From positions 3,100,001 to 3,164,000 of the forward strand of contig NZ_CP049862.1 in NCBI RefSeq assembly GCF_011300875.1: 64,000 nt of DNA, in the 5' to 3' direction. This document shows, one piece after another, positions 13,703-20,636 of this stretch. The stretch's first letter is position 1; the number at the start of each line of letters is the position of its first letter. The position numbers were made by a program, and so were the translations under genes. Source of the DNA: Sanguibacter sp. HDW7 (GTDB taxonomy: Bacteria > Actinomycetota > Actinomycetes > Actinomycetales > Cellulomonadaceae). The notes beneath the pieces were generated by a model that did no database searches, was not told where the DNA came from, and worked only from the letters and a program-made list of their open reading frames with translations.

Positions 13703-13970
13703 AATGTTTAGCGCCAGCCCCGAAGGACTAACAACCATACGAAGCGAACCCGAAGGTTCAAATAAACTGGCAATGACCGACTCATGTCGATCCATTCCAA
13801 ATGGAATCTCAACGATCAGGCACCGGGTCGCCATGTAGCGGCCGGCATCCCTCTCGCACGAGAGTTATTTGGCATTGACTATCAAGCACACTGTTGAGTT
13901 CTCAAGGAACAGACGCGCATCCTCGCTCTTCCCTTGCGGGTCCTGCTCGGAGGCAACCGTTCAAACTTAC
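13703..13970 (-). other. rRNA operon leader
   Basis: Stretch between the rRNA promoter and 16S on the minus strand. It contains CTTGAGAACTCAACAGTGTG (near 13900), the conserved actinobacterial leader motif that also occurs in related form in the 16S-23S spacer, and the self-complementary ATTCCAAATGGAAT near 13794-13807, likely part of the precursor stem cut by RNase III. No coding potential is convincing. Confidence 0.6.
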
Positions 13971-13973
13971 TCT

Positions 13974-14002
13974 GTCCGCCTGCCGGTGTCAACTTCGGTT
14001 CC
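13974..14002 (-). promoter_or_regulatory. rRNA promoter P1
   Basis: On the minus strand: -35 TTGACA (13997-14002), 17-base spacer, -10 TAAGTT (13974-13979). It lies about 270 bases before 16S and fits a vegetative sigma-70/HrdB-type promoter. Confidence 0.75.
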
Positions 14003-14160
14003 TTGCGGTTCCTGGTTGCGGCCGGGGCCAGATTCCCGTCCGCGGCACAGCTGTGCTGTTCCGGTTTCGGGGGCGGTTCTCCAGGCGGGACCGGCCACCA
14101 GCTCACTCCTTGCGGAGGCCTGCTCGGTGTCCGTTCCTCCCTGCCGGGCGAACAAGTAGA

Positions 14161-14190
14161 ACGTTACGCGGAGGTCTCCGCGAGGGTCAA
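14161..14190 (-). promoter_or_regulatory. Upstream rRNA promoter P2
   Basis: On the minus strand: -35 TTGACC (14185-14190), 18-base spacer, -10 TAACGT (14161-14166). It is a second, tandem promoter 190 bases upstream of P1. The spacer contains an 8-bp palindromic stem (CGCGGAGACCTCCGCG). Confidence 0.6.
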
Positions 14191-14297
14191 ATCTGTGAGC
14201 GGTGACGCCGGTCACCTGGCCCACCTGCCGCGATATCGTGAAGGCGCCGGCAGAGCCGCCGGCCCCGGCATCATGCCGTTCCCTGCAGGAGCACACC

Positions 14298-14936
14298 ATG
14301 CTCGACGCCATCGGGTGGATCGGATCCGCGATCCTCGTCCTCTCCCTCGTGCAGACCCGCATCCTTCGGCTGAGGATCCTCAACCTCACCGGTTGCCTCA
14401 TCCACACCGGGTTCAACCTCGCCATCGGCGTGTGGCCCATGGTCGGCCTCAACGTCGTCCTCGCCGTCGTCAACATCGTCCAGCTGCGCAGGCTCCTCAA
14501 GGAACGGCACGCGTCCGAGGGCCAGAACGGCTACGACGTCGTGAGCACCGACGTCGACGCGCCCGTGCTGCGTCGCCTGCTCACGCGCCACCACGACGAG
14601 ATCGCCAAGCTCCACGGCGTCGAGCCCGCCGAGCTCGCGGCGACCGAGGCCTACCTCGTCCTGCGCGGCGACGAGACCGTCGGCGCCGTCCTCCTCGCGG
14701 ACGACGGCAACGGCACCGCCCGCCTCACGCTCGACCACGTCGTCGAGCGCTACCGGGACTTCACGCCCGGCGAGCACGTCTTCCGCCGCTCCGGCATCCT
14801 CGACGGCCACGGCTACGACCGCATCGTCACGCGCCCCGGCATCACCGGCCGCACCGCGACCTACTACGAGACCATCGGCTTCACGCGCGACGCCGCGACC
14901 GACGAGTTCGTCCTCGCCGTCCCGATCGCCGCCTGA
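14298..14936 (+). CDS. Membrane protein with LAB_N/YgjV-like N-terminus
   Basis: The protein has 212 residues from the ATG at 14298, behind AGGAG ten bases upstream; an in-frame ATG at 14202 would start in the rRNA promoter region and is less likely. The N-terminal 65 residues contain two or three membrane helices in the pattern of YgjV/LAB_N proteins: IGWIGSAILVLSLVQTR, ILNLTGCLIHTGFNLAIG and MVGLNVVLAVVNIVQLRRLL. The rest is a soluble domain (LLTRHHDEIAKLHGVEP, GDETVGAVLLADDGNGTARLTLDHV, ATYYETIGF) of alpha/beta character that recalls an acetyltransferase fold; that is only a guess. Function unknown. A palindromic element starts 11 bases after the stop. Confidence 0.65.
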   Translation: MLDAIGWIGSAILVLSLVQTRILRLRILNLTGCLIHTGFNLAIGVWPMVGLNVVLAVVNIVQLRRLLKERHASEGQNGYDVVSTDVDAPVLRRLLTRHHDEIAKLHGVEPAELAATEAYLVLRGDETVGAVLLADDGNGTARLTLDHVVERYRDFTPGEHVFRRSGILDGHGYDRIVTRPGITGRTATYYETIGFTRDAATDEFVLAVPIAA

Positions 14937-14947
14937 CCCGACCGATC

Positions 14948-14997
14948 CTGACGGATAGACGCCCCCCGTCGAACGGGGGAACGCGTCAATCCGTCAG
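14948..14997. repeat. Nested palindrome, copy 1 (TGACGGAT arm type)
   Basis: Outer arms CTGACGGATAGACGC (14948-14962) and GCGTCAATCCGTCAG (14983-14997) pair with one mismatch; an inner stem CCCCC/GGGGG encloses GTCGAAC. It is the same element as the one inside hemD at 38641-38691. It lies 11 bases after a stop codon and may act as a terminator. Confidence 0.75.
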
Positions 14998-15037
14998 AGA
15001 GCGGGGATCTGGTCCGACTGCAGGCACCCTGTGCGTT

Positions 15038-15068
15038 GCGCGGCTGCGCGGCTGCGCGGCTGCGCGGT
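15038..15068. repeat. 8-bp tandem repeat, about 3.9 copies
   Basis: GCGCGGCT is repeated three full times plus seven bases (15038-15068), followed by degenerate copies (GCGAGGCT, GCGTGGT). It lies in noncoding DNA and may vary in copy number between strains. Confidence 0.7.
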
Positions 15069-15210
15069 GCGAGGCTGCGTGGTGCGAGGACCGCGCGGCG
15101 GGAGCTGGGCGCGGCAGGAGCAGGGCGCGGCGGCATCGCCGTGTGACACGGCAAGGCACGGCGCTCGGCACGGCACCGCGCTCAGCAGCGGGCACCGCGG
15201 CGCGGCCGCG

Positions 15211-15260
15211 ACGCACGACGGCCCTGCACCTCCCGGAGGAGGGGCAGGGCCGTCGTGCGT
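15211..15260 (-). terminator. Terminator of the 2-oxoacid dehydrogenase operon
   Basis: Perfect 17-base arms ACGCACGACGGCCCTGC (15211-15227) and 15244-15260 with a 16-base loop, six bases past the E2 stop on the minus strand. Confidence 0.8.
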
Positions 15261-15265
15261 CGTGC

Positions 15266-16693
15266 CTAGATCCAGACGAGCGCCTGGCCCGGCTCGTTGA
15301 GGACCGCAGCGACGTCCGCGAGCACACGGCTCGCGAGCTCGCCGTCGACCAGACGGTGGTCGACGCTCAGCGCGAGCTGCGTCACCCAGCGCTTCTTGAT
15401 CTTGCCCTTGTGCACCCAGGGCTGCTCACGGATCGCGCCGAACGCGAGGATCGCCGCCTCGCCCGGGTTGAGGATCGGCGTACCCGTGTCGATGCCGAAC
15501 ACCCCGACGTTCGTGATGGTGATCGTGCCGTCCGCCATGTCCGCCGGCGCCGTCTTCCCCGCCCGCGCCACCTGCGTGAGCGACCCGAGGTCCTGCGCGA
15601 GGCGCAGCAGCGTCGCCCGGTGCGCGTCCTTGATGTTCGGCACCATGAGGCCACGCGGCGTCGCCGCAGCGATCCCGAGGTTGACGTAGTGCTTGTAGAC
15701 GATCTCCTGCGCGGCCTCGTCCCAGCTCGCGTTGATCTGCGGATGCCGGTCGATCGCGATGAGCAGCGCCTTCATCGCGACGAGGAGCGGGGTCACGCGC
15801 ACGTCCTTGAAGTCGCGGTCCGCACGCAGACGCTCGACGAGGCGCATCGTGCGCGTGACGTCGACCGTGTGGAACACCGTGACGTGCGGCGCCGTGAACG
15901 CGCTCGCCACCATCGCCTCCGCCGTGCGCTTGCGCACCGAGCGCACCGGGACGCGCGTCTGGCGGCCGTCGCGCGTCACCGAGCCCTGCGCGAGCCACGG
16001 GCTGTCGTCGTCGGGCTCGTACGTCGCGAGCTCGCGCGCGTCGGTGCGCTCCGCCTGCGCGACGACGTCCTCGCGCGTCACCAGCCCGCCCGGGCCCGTC
16101 GGGACGATCGACGTGAGGTCGACGCCGAGGTCCCGCGCGAGCTTGCGGACCGGAGGCTTCGCGAGGACGCCCGACGGACCCGCGGTCGCCGGGACCGCGG
16201 CGGGCGCCGCCGGACCGGCAGGCGCTGCGGGAGCAGCGGCGGCCGCAACTGGTGCGACGGGTGCGGCGACAGGCGCCGACGGCTCTGCGGCAGGCGCGAC
16301 GGCCGCACGGCGGGGACGACGGGCCGACGCGTGCTCGGCCGTGCCGTACCCGACGAGCACAGCGCCCGAGCCGGCGTCCGCGTCGGCAGCCTTCGCCGGA
16401 GCCGCAGCCGCGTTCGCGGGAGCCGGCGTCGACGGCGCGACGCCGTCAGGGTCCGTGTCGACGACGATGATCGGCGTACCCACGTCGACCGTCGTGCCCT
16501 CAGACACGAGGATCTCCGTGACGACGCCCGTCCACGGGCTCGGCAGCTCGACGAGCGACTTCGCCGTCTCGATCTCGACGATCGTCTGGTTGACCGTCAC
16601 CTTGTCGCCCACGGCGACGAGCCACTGGACGATCTCAGCCTCGGTGAGGCCCTCGCCGGCGTCCGGCAGGGGGAAGGACTCGAAGGTCGGCAC
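15266..16693 (-). CDS. bkdC: 2-oxoacid dehydrogenase E2 component (dihydrolipoyl acyltransferase)
   Basis: This 475-residue enzyme moves the acyl group from E1 to CoA. The N-terminal lipoyl domain has the lipoylated Lys45 in IETAKSLVEL. A long Ala/Pro-rich linker (residues about 85-160) leads to the E1/E3-binding domain (VLAKPPVRKLARDLGVDLTSIVPTGPGGLVTREDV), and the catalytic domain ends with the active-site motif DHRLVDGE. Only one lipoyl domain is present. It follows the E1-beta gene by 12 bases. The separate E1-alpha, E1-beta and E2 genes, without E3, are the usual layout of actinobacterial branched-chain (Bkd) complexes; a pyruvate complex cannot be excluded. Confidence 0.88.
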   Translation of the reverse strand: MPTFESFPLPDAGEGLTEAEIVQWLVAVGDKVTVNQTIVEIETAKSLVELPSPWTGVVTEILVSEGTTVDVGTPIIVVDTDPDGVAPSTPAPANAAAAPAKAADADAGSGAVLVGYGTAEHASARRPRRAAVAPAAEPSAPVAAPVAPVAAAAAPAAPAGPAAPAAVPATAGPSGVLAKPPVRKLARDLGVDLTSIVPTGPGGLVTREDVVAQAERTDARELATYEPDDDSPWLAQGSVTRDGRQTRVPVRSVRKRTAEAMVASAFTAPHVTVFHTVDVTRTMRLVERLRADRDFKDVRVTPLLVAMKALLIAIDRHPQINASWDEAAQEIVYKHYVNLGIAAATPRGLMVPNIKDAHRATLLRLAQDLGSLTQVARAGKTAPADMADGTITITNVGVFGIDTGTPILNPGEAAILAFGAIREQPWVHKGKIKKRWVTQLALSVDHRLVDGELASRVLADVAAVLNEPGQALVWI

Positions 16694-16705
16694 AGCGTCT
16701 CCGTC

Positions 16706-17785
16706 TCAGAAGGCCAGCGAGCGGTCGACAGCGTCAAGGACGCGGTCGAGCCCGGGCAGGTAGTCGTGCTCGATCTTCGCGACCGGGTAGGGCGTGTGGA
16801 AACCACCGACACGCAGCACCGGCGCCTCGAGCGAGAAGAAGCACTCCTCGGTGACACGCGCCGCGATCTCCGCGCCCGCGCCGTGGAACACCGGCGCCTC
16901 GTGGACGACGACGCACCGGCCCGTGCGACGCACCGACTCCACGACCGTCGGGAAGTCGATCGGCGAGATCGTCCTCAGGTCGACGACCTCGAGGCTGCGC
17001 CCTTCCTGCTCGGCCGCCGCGGCGGCCGCGAGAGCGACCGGGACCGAGGGGCCATACGCGACGAGCGTGAGGTCCGTGCCCGGACGGGCGACGACCGCGC
17101 GGTCGAGGCTCTCGCGGCCGATGCCGGCGTACGCCGTCGGCACGCCGTCGACCGGGAGCGCCAACGGCGCGACCTCGACCGGGCCCTTGTCCCAGTAGCG
17201 GCCCTTCGGCTCGAGGAACAGCACCGGGTCGGGCGACGCGATCGCCTCGCGCAGCATGCGGTAGGCGTCCGCCGGGTTCGACGGCGAGACCACACGCAGG
17301 CCCGCCGTGTGGGCGAACAGCGCCTCAGGGCTCTCCGAGTGGTGCTCGACAGCGCCGATGCCACCGCCGTACGGCACCCGGATGACGATCGGCAGGTTGA
17401 TGCGGCCCGACGTGCGGTAGTGCATCTTTGCGAGCTGCGTCGTGATCTGGTCGAACGCCGGGAAGATGAAGCCGTCGAACTGGATCTCGAGGACCGAGCG
17501 GTAGCCGCGCATCGCGAGGCCGATCGCCGTGCCGACGATGCCCGACTCCGCGAGCGGCGTGTCGACGACCCGGTCCTCGCCGAACTCCGCCTGCAGGCCG
17601 TCCGTCACACGGAACACGCCGCCGAGCCGGCCGACGTCCTCCCCCATGACGAGAACCTTCGGGTCTTCCGCGAGCGCCTGGCGCATCGCGAGCGTGATCG
17701 CCTTCGCGAGCGGCAGCGTCGTCGTGCCCGTCGGGAACGGCGCGACCTTCGCCTCGGTCGCGGACGACGTGGACGTCGTGGTCAT
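16706..17785 (-). CDS. bkdB: 2-oxoacid dehydrogenase E1 component, beta subunit
   Basis: The ATG at 17785 overlaps the E1-alpha stop (ATGA) and gives 359 residues; the frame is open much further up, but that would overlap E1-alpha. Family motifs are clear: MGEDVGRLGGVFRVTDGL, DTPLAESGIVGTAIGLAMRGYRSVLEIQF, MHYRTSGRINLPIVIRVPYGGGIGAVEHHSESPE and, near the end, VHEAPVFHGAGAEIAARV. With the alpha subunit it forms the thiamine-diphosphate-dependent decarboxylase. The His-His in GAVEHHSE is the conserved pair next to the active site. Confidence 0.92.
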   Translation of the reverse strand: MTTTSTSSATEAKVAPFPTGTTTLPLAKAITLAMRQALAEDPKVLVMGEDVGRLGGVFRVTDGLQAEFGEDRVVDTPLAESGIVGTAIGLAMRGYRSVLEIQFDGFIFPAFDQITTQLAKMHYRTSGRINLPIVIRVPYGGGIGAVEHHSESPEALFAHTAGLRVVSPSNPADAYRMLREAIASPDPVLFLEPKGRYWDKGPVEVAPLALPVDGVPTAYAGIGRESLDRAVVARPGTDLTLVAYGPSVPVALAAAAAAEQEGRSLEVVDLRTISPIDFPTVVESVRRTGRCVVVHEAPVFHGAGAEIAARVTEECFFSLEAPVLRVGGFHTPYPVAKIEHDYLPGLDRVLDAVDRSLAF

Positions 17786-18936
17786 CGGGCACCTCCGTCG
17801 GCAAAACCGGACTCGTACTCCGCGAAGAACGCGCGCTCGTCCTCGAGCACAGCGTGCGGCGTCGCGTAGACGTGGTCGAACATGCTCGCGGGCGACGGAG
17901 CCGGCATCGAGCGCACCGTCTCGCGGACGCGTGCACCGAGGTCGCCCGCCTCCTCCCGGACCTGCGCGGCCCACGCGTCGTCCCAGCCGCCCTCGCGGCG
18001 CAGCATCGCCTCGACGCGCGCGATCGGGTCGCGGTCGCGCCACTGCTGCTCGAGCTCCCGCGTGCGGTAGCGCGTCGGGTCGTCCGACGTCGTGTGCGCA
18101 CCCATGCGGAAGGTGAACGCCTCGACGAGGCTCGGGCCACCGCCCGAGCGCGCCCGCTCGAGAGCCTCCTGCGTCACCGCGTAGCTCGCGAGGACGTCGT
18201 TGCCGTCGACGCGCACGCCCGGCACGCCGAAGCCCTCGCCGCGGCGCGCGACGGGCACGCGGAACTGGCGCTCGTTCGGCTCGGAGATCGCGAACTGGTT
18301 GTTCTGGCAGAACAGCACGAGCGGCGCCTGGTTGACGGCCGCAAAGACGAGCGCCTCGTTGACGTCGCCCTGCGCCGTCGCGCCGTCGCCGAAGTACGTG
18401 ACGACCGCCGTGTCGACGGTCGGGTCGCCCGTGCCGACGACACCGTCGCGCTGGACGCCCATCGCGTAGCCCGTCGCGTGCAGCGTGTGCGAGCCGATGA
18501 CGAGCGTGTAGTTGTGGAACCGGTGCGCCTCGCCGTCCCAGCCGCCGTGGTCCACGCCGCGGAACAGCCGGAGGATCTGCGCGAGGTCGACGCCGCGGGT
18601 GTGTGCGACGCCGTGCTCCCGGTAGGAGGGGAAGGCGTAGTCCTGCGGGGCGAGCGCGCGGCCCGAGCCGACCTGCGCCGCCTCCTGGCCGAGGCACTGC
18701 GCCCACAGGCCGAGCTGGCCCTGGCGCTGCAGCGACGTCGCCTCGTCGTCGAACGCGCGCACGAGCACCATGTCGCGCCACAGGTCGCGGACGTCGCCGT
18801 GGTCGAGGTGCGCGGCGCGCTCCCGGTACGGCTCCCAGCGTTCGTCGGTCGTGCGCTCGCCCGAGGGCGTCAGCAGCTGCACCATGGGCACGTCGTGGCC
18901 GGTCCGGCCCGTGCTCTCGATCGCGTCGTCGGTCAC
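17782..18936 (-). CDS. bkdA: 2-oxoacid dehydrogenase E1 component, alpha subunit
   Basis: A GTG at 18936 with GGGAG upstream gives 384 residues, the family length; the longer open frame upstream has no ribosome site. The thiamine-diphosphate motif runs from GDG in VVTYFGDGATAQGDVNEAL to the NN in VLFCQNNQF. GQEAAQVGSGRAL, PSYREHG and RMGAHTTSDDPTRYR (phosphorylation-loop region) are typical of branched-chain or pyruvate E1-alpha. It is the first gene of the alpha-beta-E2 operon. The upstream 180 bases hold a 19-bp palindrome and repeated TTACGC words that may be operators. Confidence 0.9.
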   Translation of the reverse strand: MTDDAIESTGRTGHDVPMVQLLTPSGERTTDERWEPYRERAAHLDHGDVRDLWRDMVLVRAFDDEATSLQRQGQLGLWAQCLGQEAAQVGSGRALAPQDYAFPSYREHGVAHTRGVDLAQILRLFRGVDHGGWDGEAHRFHNYTLVIGSHTLHATGYAMGVQRDGVVGTGDPTVDTAVVTYFGDGATAQGDVNEALVFAAVNQAPLVLFCQNNQFAISEPNERQFRVPVARRGEGFGVPGVRVDGNDVLASYAVTQEALERARSGGGPSLVEAFTFRMGAHTTSDDPTRYRTRELEQQWRDRDPIARVEAMLRREGGWDDAWAAQVREEAGDLGARVRETVRSMPAPSPASMFDHVYATPHAVLEDERAFFAEYESGFADGGAR

Positions 18937-18992
18937 GGAGGTTCTCCCCGAGGGCTCTCGGCGGGACGCCGGCCGGGGCCGACGTTGGCTAC

Positions 18993-19016
18993 GGTTGCGT
19001 AACCTACGCCAGCGTA
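18993..19016 (-). promoter_or_regulatory. TTACGC repeat box upstream of the dehydrogenase operon
   Basis: On the minus strand the sequence reads TTACGCTGGCGTAGGTTACGC: a TTACGC word twice in direct order with GCGTA between them. It lies 60-80 bases before the E1-alpha start. A regulator site is plausible; no regulator gene is beside it. Confidence 0.35.
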
Positions 19017-19070
19017 AGCAGACATGATCGACGAAGGGATGGGCTGCCGCGCCACGCGACCCGCCCGTTC

Positions 19071-19089
19071 TTTGTGGAGGTTCCACAAA
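19071..19089. promoter_or_regulatory. 19-bp operator-like palindrome TTTGTGGA-N3-TCCACAAA
   Basis: Perfect 8-base arms at 19071-19078 and 19082-19089. It is AT-rich for this genome and lies 135 bases before the E1-alpha start and 30 bases after the end of the holin-like gene. It could be an operator of the dehydrogenase operon or a weak terminator of the gene above. Confidence 0.45.
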
Positions 19090-19118
19090 ACCTAGGACCG
19101 AGGTCCCGGAACAGGCGC

Positions 19119-19511
19119 TCAGCGCTCCTTGCGGTCCGCGCGGCCGATCGCGATCGACCCGAGGAACGACACGAACGTCACGAGGAGGGCCGCCACGAAC
19201 GCCGTCCAGAAGCCCCCGTCGATCCGGATGCCCCACGACGTCTTCCCCGTGATCCATGCCGTGAGCATGAGCATGAGCGTATTGACGACGAACGTGAACA
19301 GGCCGAGCGTGAGGATGTAGAACGGCACCGAGAGGAACGCGACGATCGGCCGCACAGCCGCGTTGACGACCGTGAAGATCACCGCGGCGCCGAGCAGGAC
19401 GGCGATCATGCCCTCCGTCGAGCCCGCACCGACGATCTCGAGTCCGGAGACGAGCAACGACGTGATCCACAGGGCGAAGGCGTTGACGACGACACGCAGC
19501 ACGAAGGTCAT
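19119..19511 (-). CDS. Phage holin family 4-type (DUF360-like) membrane protein
   Basis: The protein has 130 residues from the ATG at 19511 (AGGA eight bases upstream). Four hydrophobic helices are seen: VLRVVVNAFALWITSLLV, MIAVLLGAAVIFTVVNAAVRPIVAFLS, FYILTLGLFTFVVNTLMLMLTAWI and FWTAFVAALLVTFVSFLGSIAI. The NAAVRPIVAFLSVPFYILTLGLF block is the signature of this family, which is widespread in bacteria and is not a true phage gene. Function unknown. It lies divergent from the aminotransferase gene at 19562, with 50 bases between the starts. Confidence 0.85.
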   Translation of the reverse strand: MTFVLRVVVNAFALWITSLLVSGLEIVGAGSTEGMIAVLLGAAVIFTVVNAAVRPIVAFLSVPFYILTLGLFTFVVNTLMLMLTAWITGKTSWGIRIDGGFWTAFVAALLVTFVSFLGSIAIGRADRKER

Positions 19512-19561
19512 CCCTTGATCCTGCCAGCAAGCCACCTCCGTGTCAGTGGGATGCTGTCCCC

Positions 19562-20629
19562 GTGAGCGACAACCCCCAGCTGCGGCCCGCGGTCGACGCG
19601 CTGCCCGCCTACGTCCCCGGTGCCCGCGCAGGAGCGACCTCGTTCAAGCTCTCGTCGAACGAGAACCCCTACCCCGTGCACCCCGCCGTCGTCGCCGCGA
19701 TCGTCGACGCCGCGCAGGACACCAACCGCTACCCCGACATGCACGCGACCGAGCTGTGCGCCGCGATCGCCGACATGGTCGGCGTCCGTGCCGAGGAGGT
19801 CGTCGTCGGCAACGGCTCCGTCGCGGTGCTCGCGCACGTGCTCGGGGCGTTCGTCGACGCGGGCGACGAGGTCGTCCTCCCCTGGCGGTCCTTCGAGGCC
19901 TACCCCATCGCGATCCAGGTCGCCGGGGGCACGGGCGTCAACGTCCCACTCGCCGAGGGCGGCAGGCTCGACCTCCCCGCGATGGCCGCGGCCGTCACCG
20001 AGCGCACCAAGGTCGTCCTCGTGTGCACGCCCAACAACCCCACCGGCCCCGCGGTCCACGCCGACGAGCTCGACGCGTTCCTCGCCGCGGTGCCGCGCCA
20101 CGTCGTCGTCGTCCTCGACGAGGCGTACGTCGAGTTCGTCCGCGACCCCGAGGCACCCGACGGCGTCGCCGTCTACGCCGCGCACCCCAACGTGGTCCTC
20201 CTGCGCACCCTGTCGAAGGCCTACGGGCTCGCGGGCCTGCGCGTCGGCTACGCCGTCGCCCGTCCGCGCCTCGCCGCCGGCATCCGCGCCGTCGCGACGC
20301 CCTTCGGCGTCTCCCACGTCGCACAGCGCGCCGCGATCGCCGCGATCGGCGTCAAGGACCGCCTCCTCGAGATCGTCGACGAGCTCGTCGACGAGCGCAC
20401 CCGGCTCGTCGGCCTCCTCGCCGCGCAGGACTGGGACCTGCCCGAGACCCAGGCGAACTTCGTGTGGCTCCCGCTCGGCGAGCAGACCGTCGCGCGCGCC
20501 GCCGAGGCCGCGAGCGCCGGCGTCGTCGTACGCCCCTTCGCGGGCGAGGGCATCCGCGTGAGCGTCGGCGAGCCCGAGGCCACCGACCTCTTCTGCGAGA
20601 TCGCCGCGACGTGGCGCGAGGACGCCTGA
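19562..20629 (+). CDS. HisC/Pat-type aminotransferase (histidinol-phosphate or aromatic amino acid)
   Basis: This 355-residue fold type I PLP enzyme has the whole HisC pattern: FKLSSNENPYPVHPAV, the cofactor-binding VCTPNNPTGPAVH, VVLDEAYVEFV, and the Schiff-base lysine in LRTLSKAYGLAGLRVGYA. In actinobacteria the HisC subgroup without a his operon usually is the aromatic aminotransferase Pat (phenylpyruvate and hydroxyphenylpyruvate); no his genes are near, so Pat is more likely, but substrate cannot be read from the sequence. The GTG start lies six bases after GATGCT, a -10-like hexamer, and has no Shine-Dalgarno, so a leaderless mRNA is likely. Confidence 0.85.
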   Translation: MSDNPQLRPAVDALPAYVPGARAGATSFKLSSNENPYPVHPAVVAAIVDAAQDTNRYPDMHATELCAAIADMVGVRAEEVVVGNGSVAVLAHVLGAFVDAGDEVVLPWRSFEAYPIAIQVAGGTGVNVPLAEGGRLDLPAMAAAVTERTKVVLVCTPNNPTGPAVHADELDAFLAAVPRHVVVVLDEAYVEFVRDPEAPDGVAVYAAHPNVVLLRTLSKAYGLAGLRVGYAVARPRLAAGIRAVATPFGVSHVAQRAAIAAIGVKDRLLEIVDELVDERTRLVGLLAAQDWDLPETQANFVWLPLGEQTVARAAEAASAGVVVRPFAGEGIRVSVGEPEATDLFCEIAATWREDA

Positions 20630-20636
20630 GCCTCGC

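Larger units (their letters stand above)
14937..15265. other. Gene-free GC-rich stretch with palindrome and short repeats
   Basis: No credible gene. It holds the nested palindrome at 14948-14997, an 8-bp tandem repeat at 15038-15068, a run of loosely repeated GCGCGGC-type words up to 15210, and the terminator of the dehydrogenase operon at 15211-15260. Confidence 0.6.

Noticed and set aside
13934-17869. A very long plus-strand open frame (about 1,310 codons) from the rRNA leader across the dehydrogenase genes
   Set aside because: It is antisense to E2 and E1-beta, which have full family motifs, and starts in the rRNA leader. Its Arg-rich composition is what antisense frames of GC-rich genes give.
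19119-19511. Prophage remnant (holin)
   Set aside because: The phage holin family 4 name is historical; these proteins are common chromosomal membrane proteins, and no phage gene is nearby.
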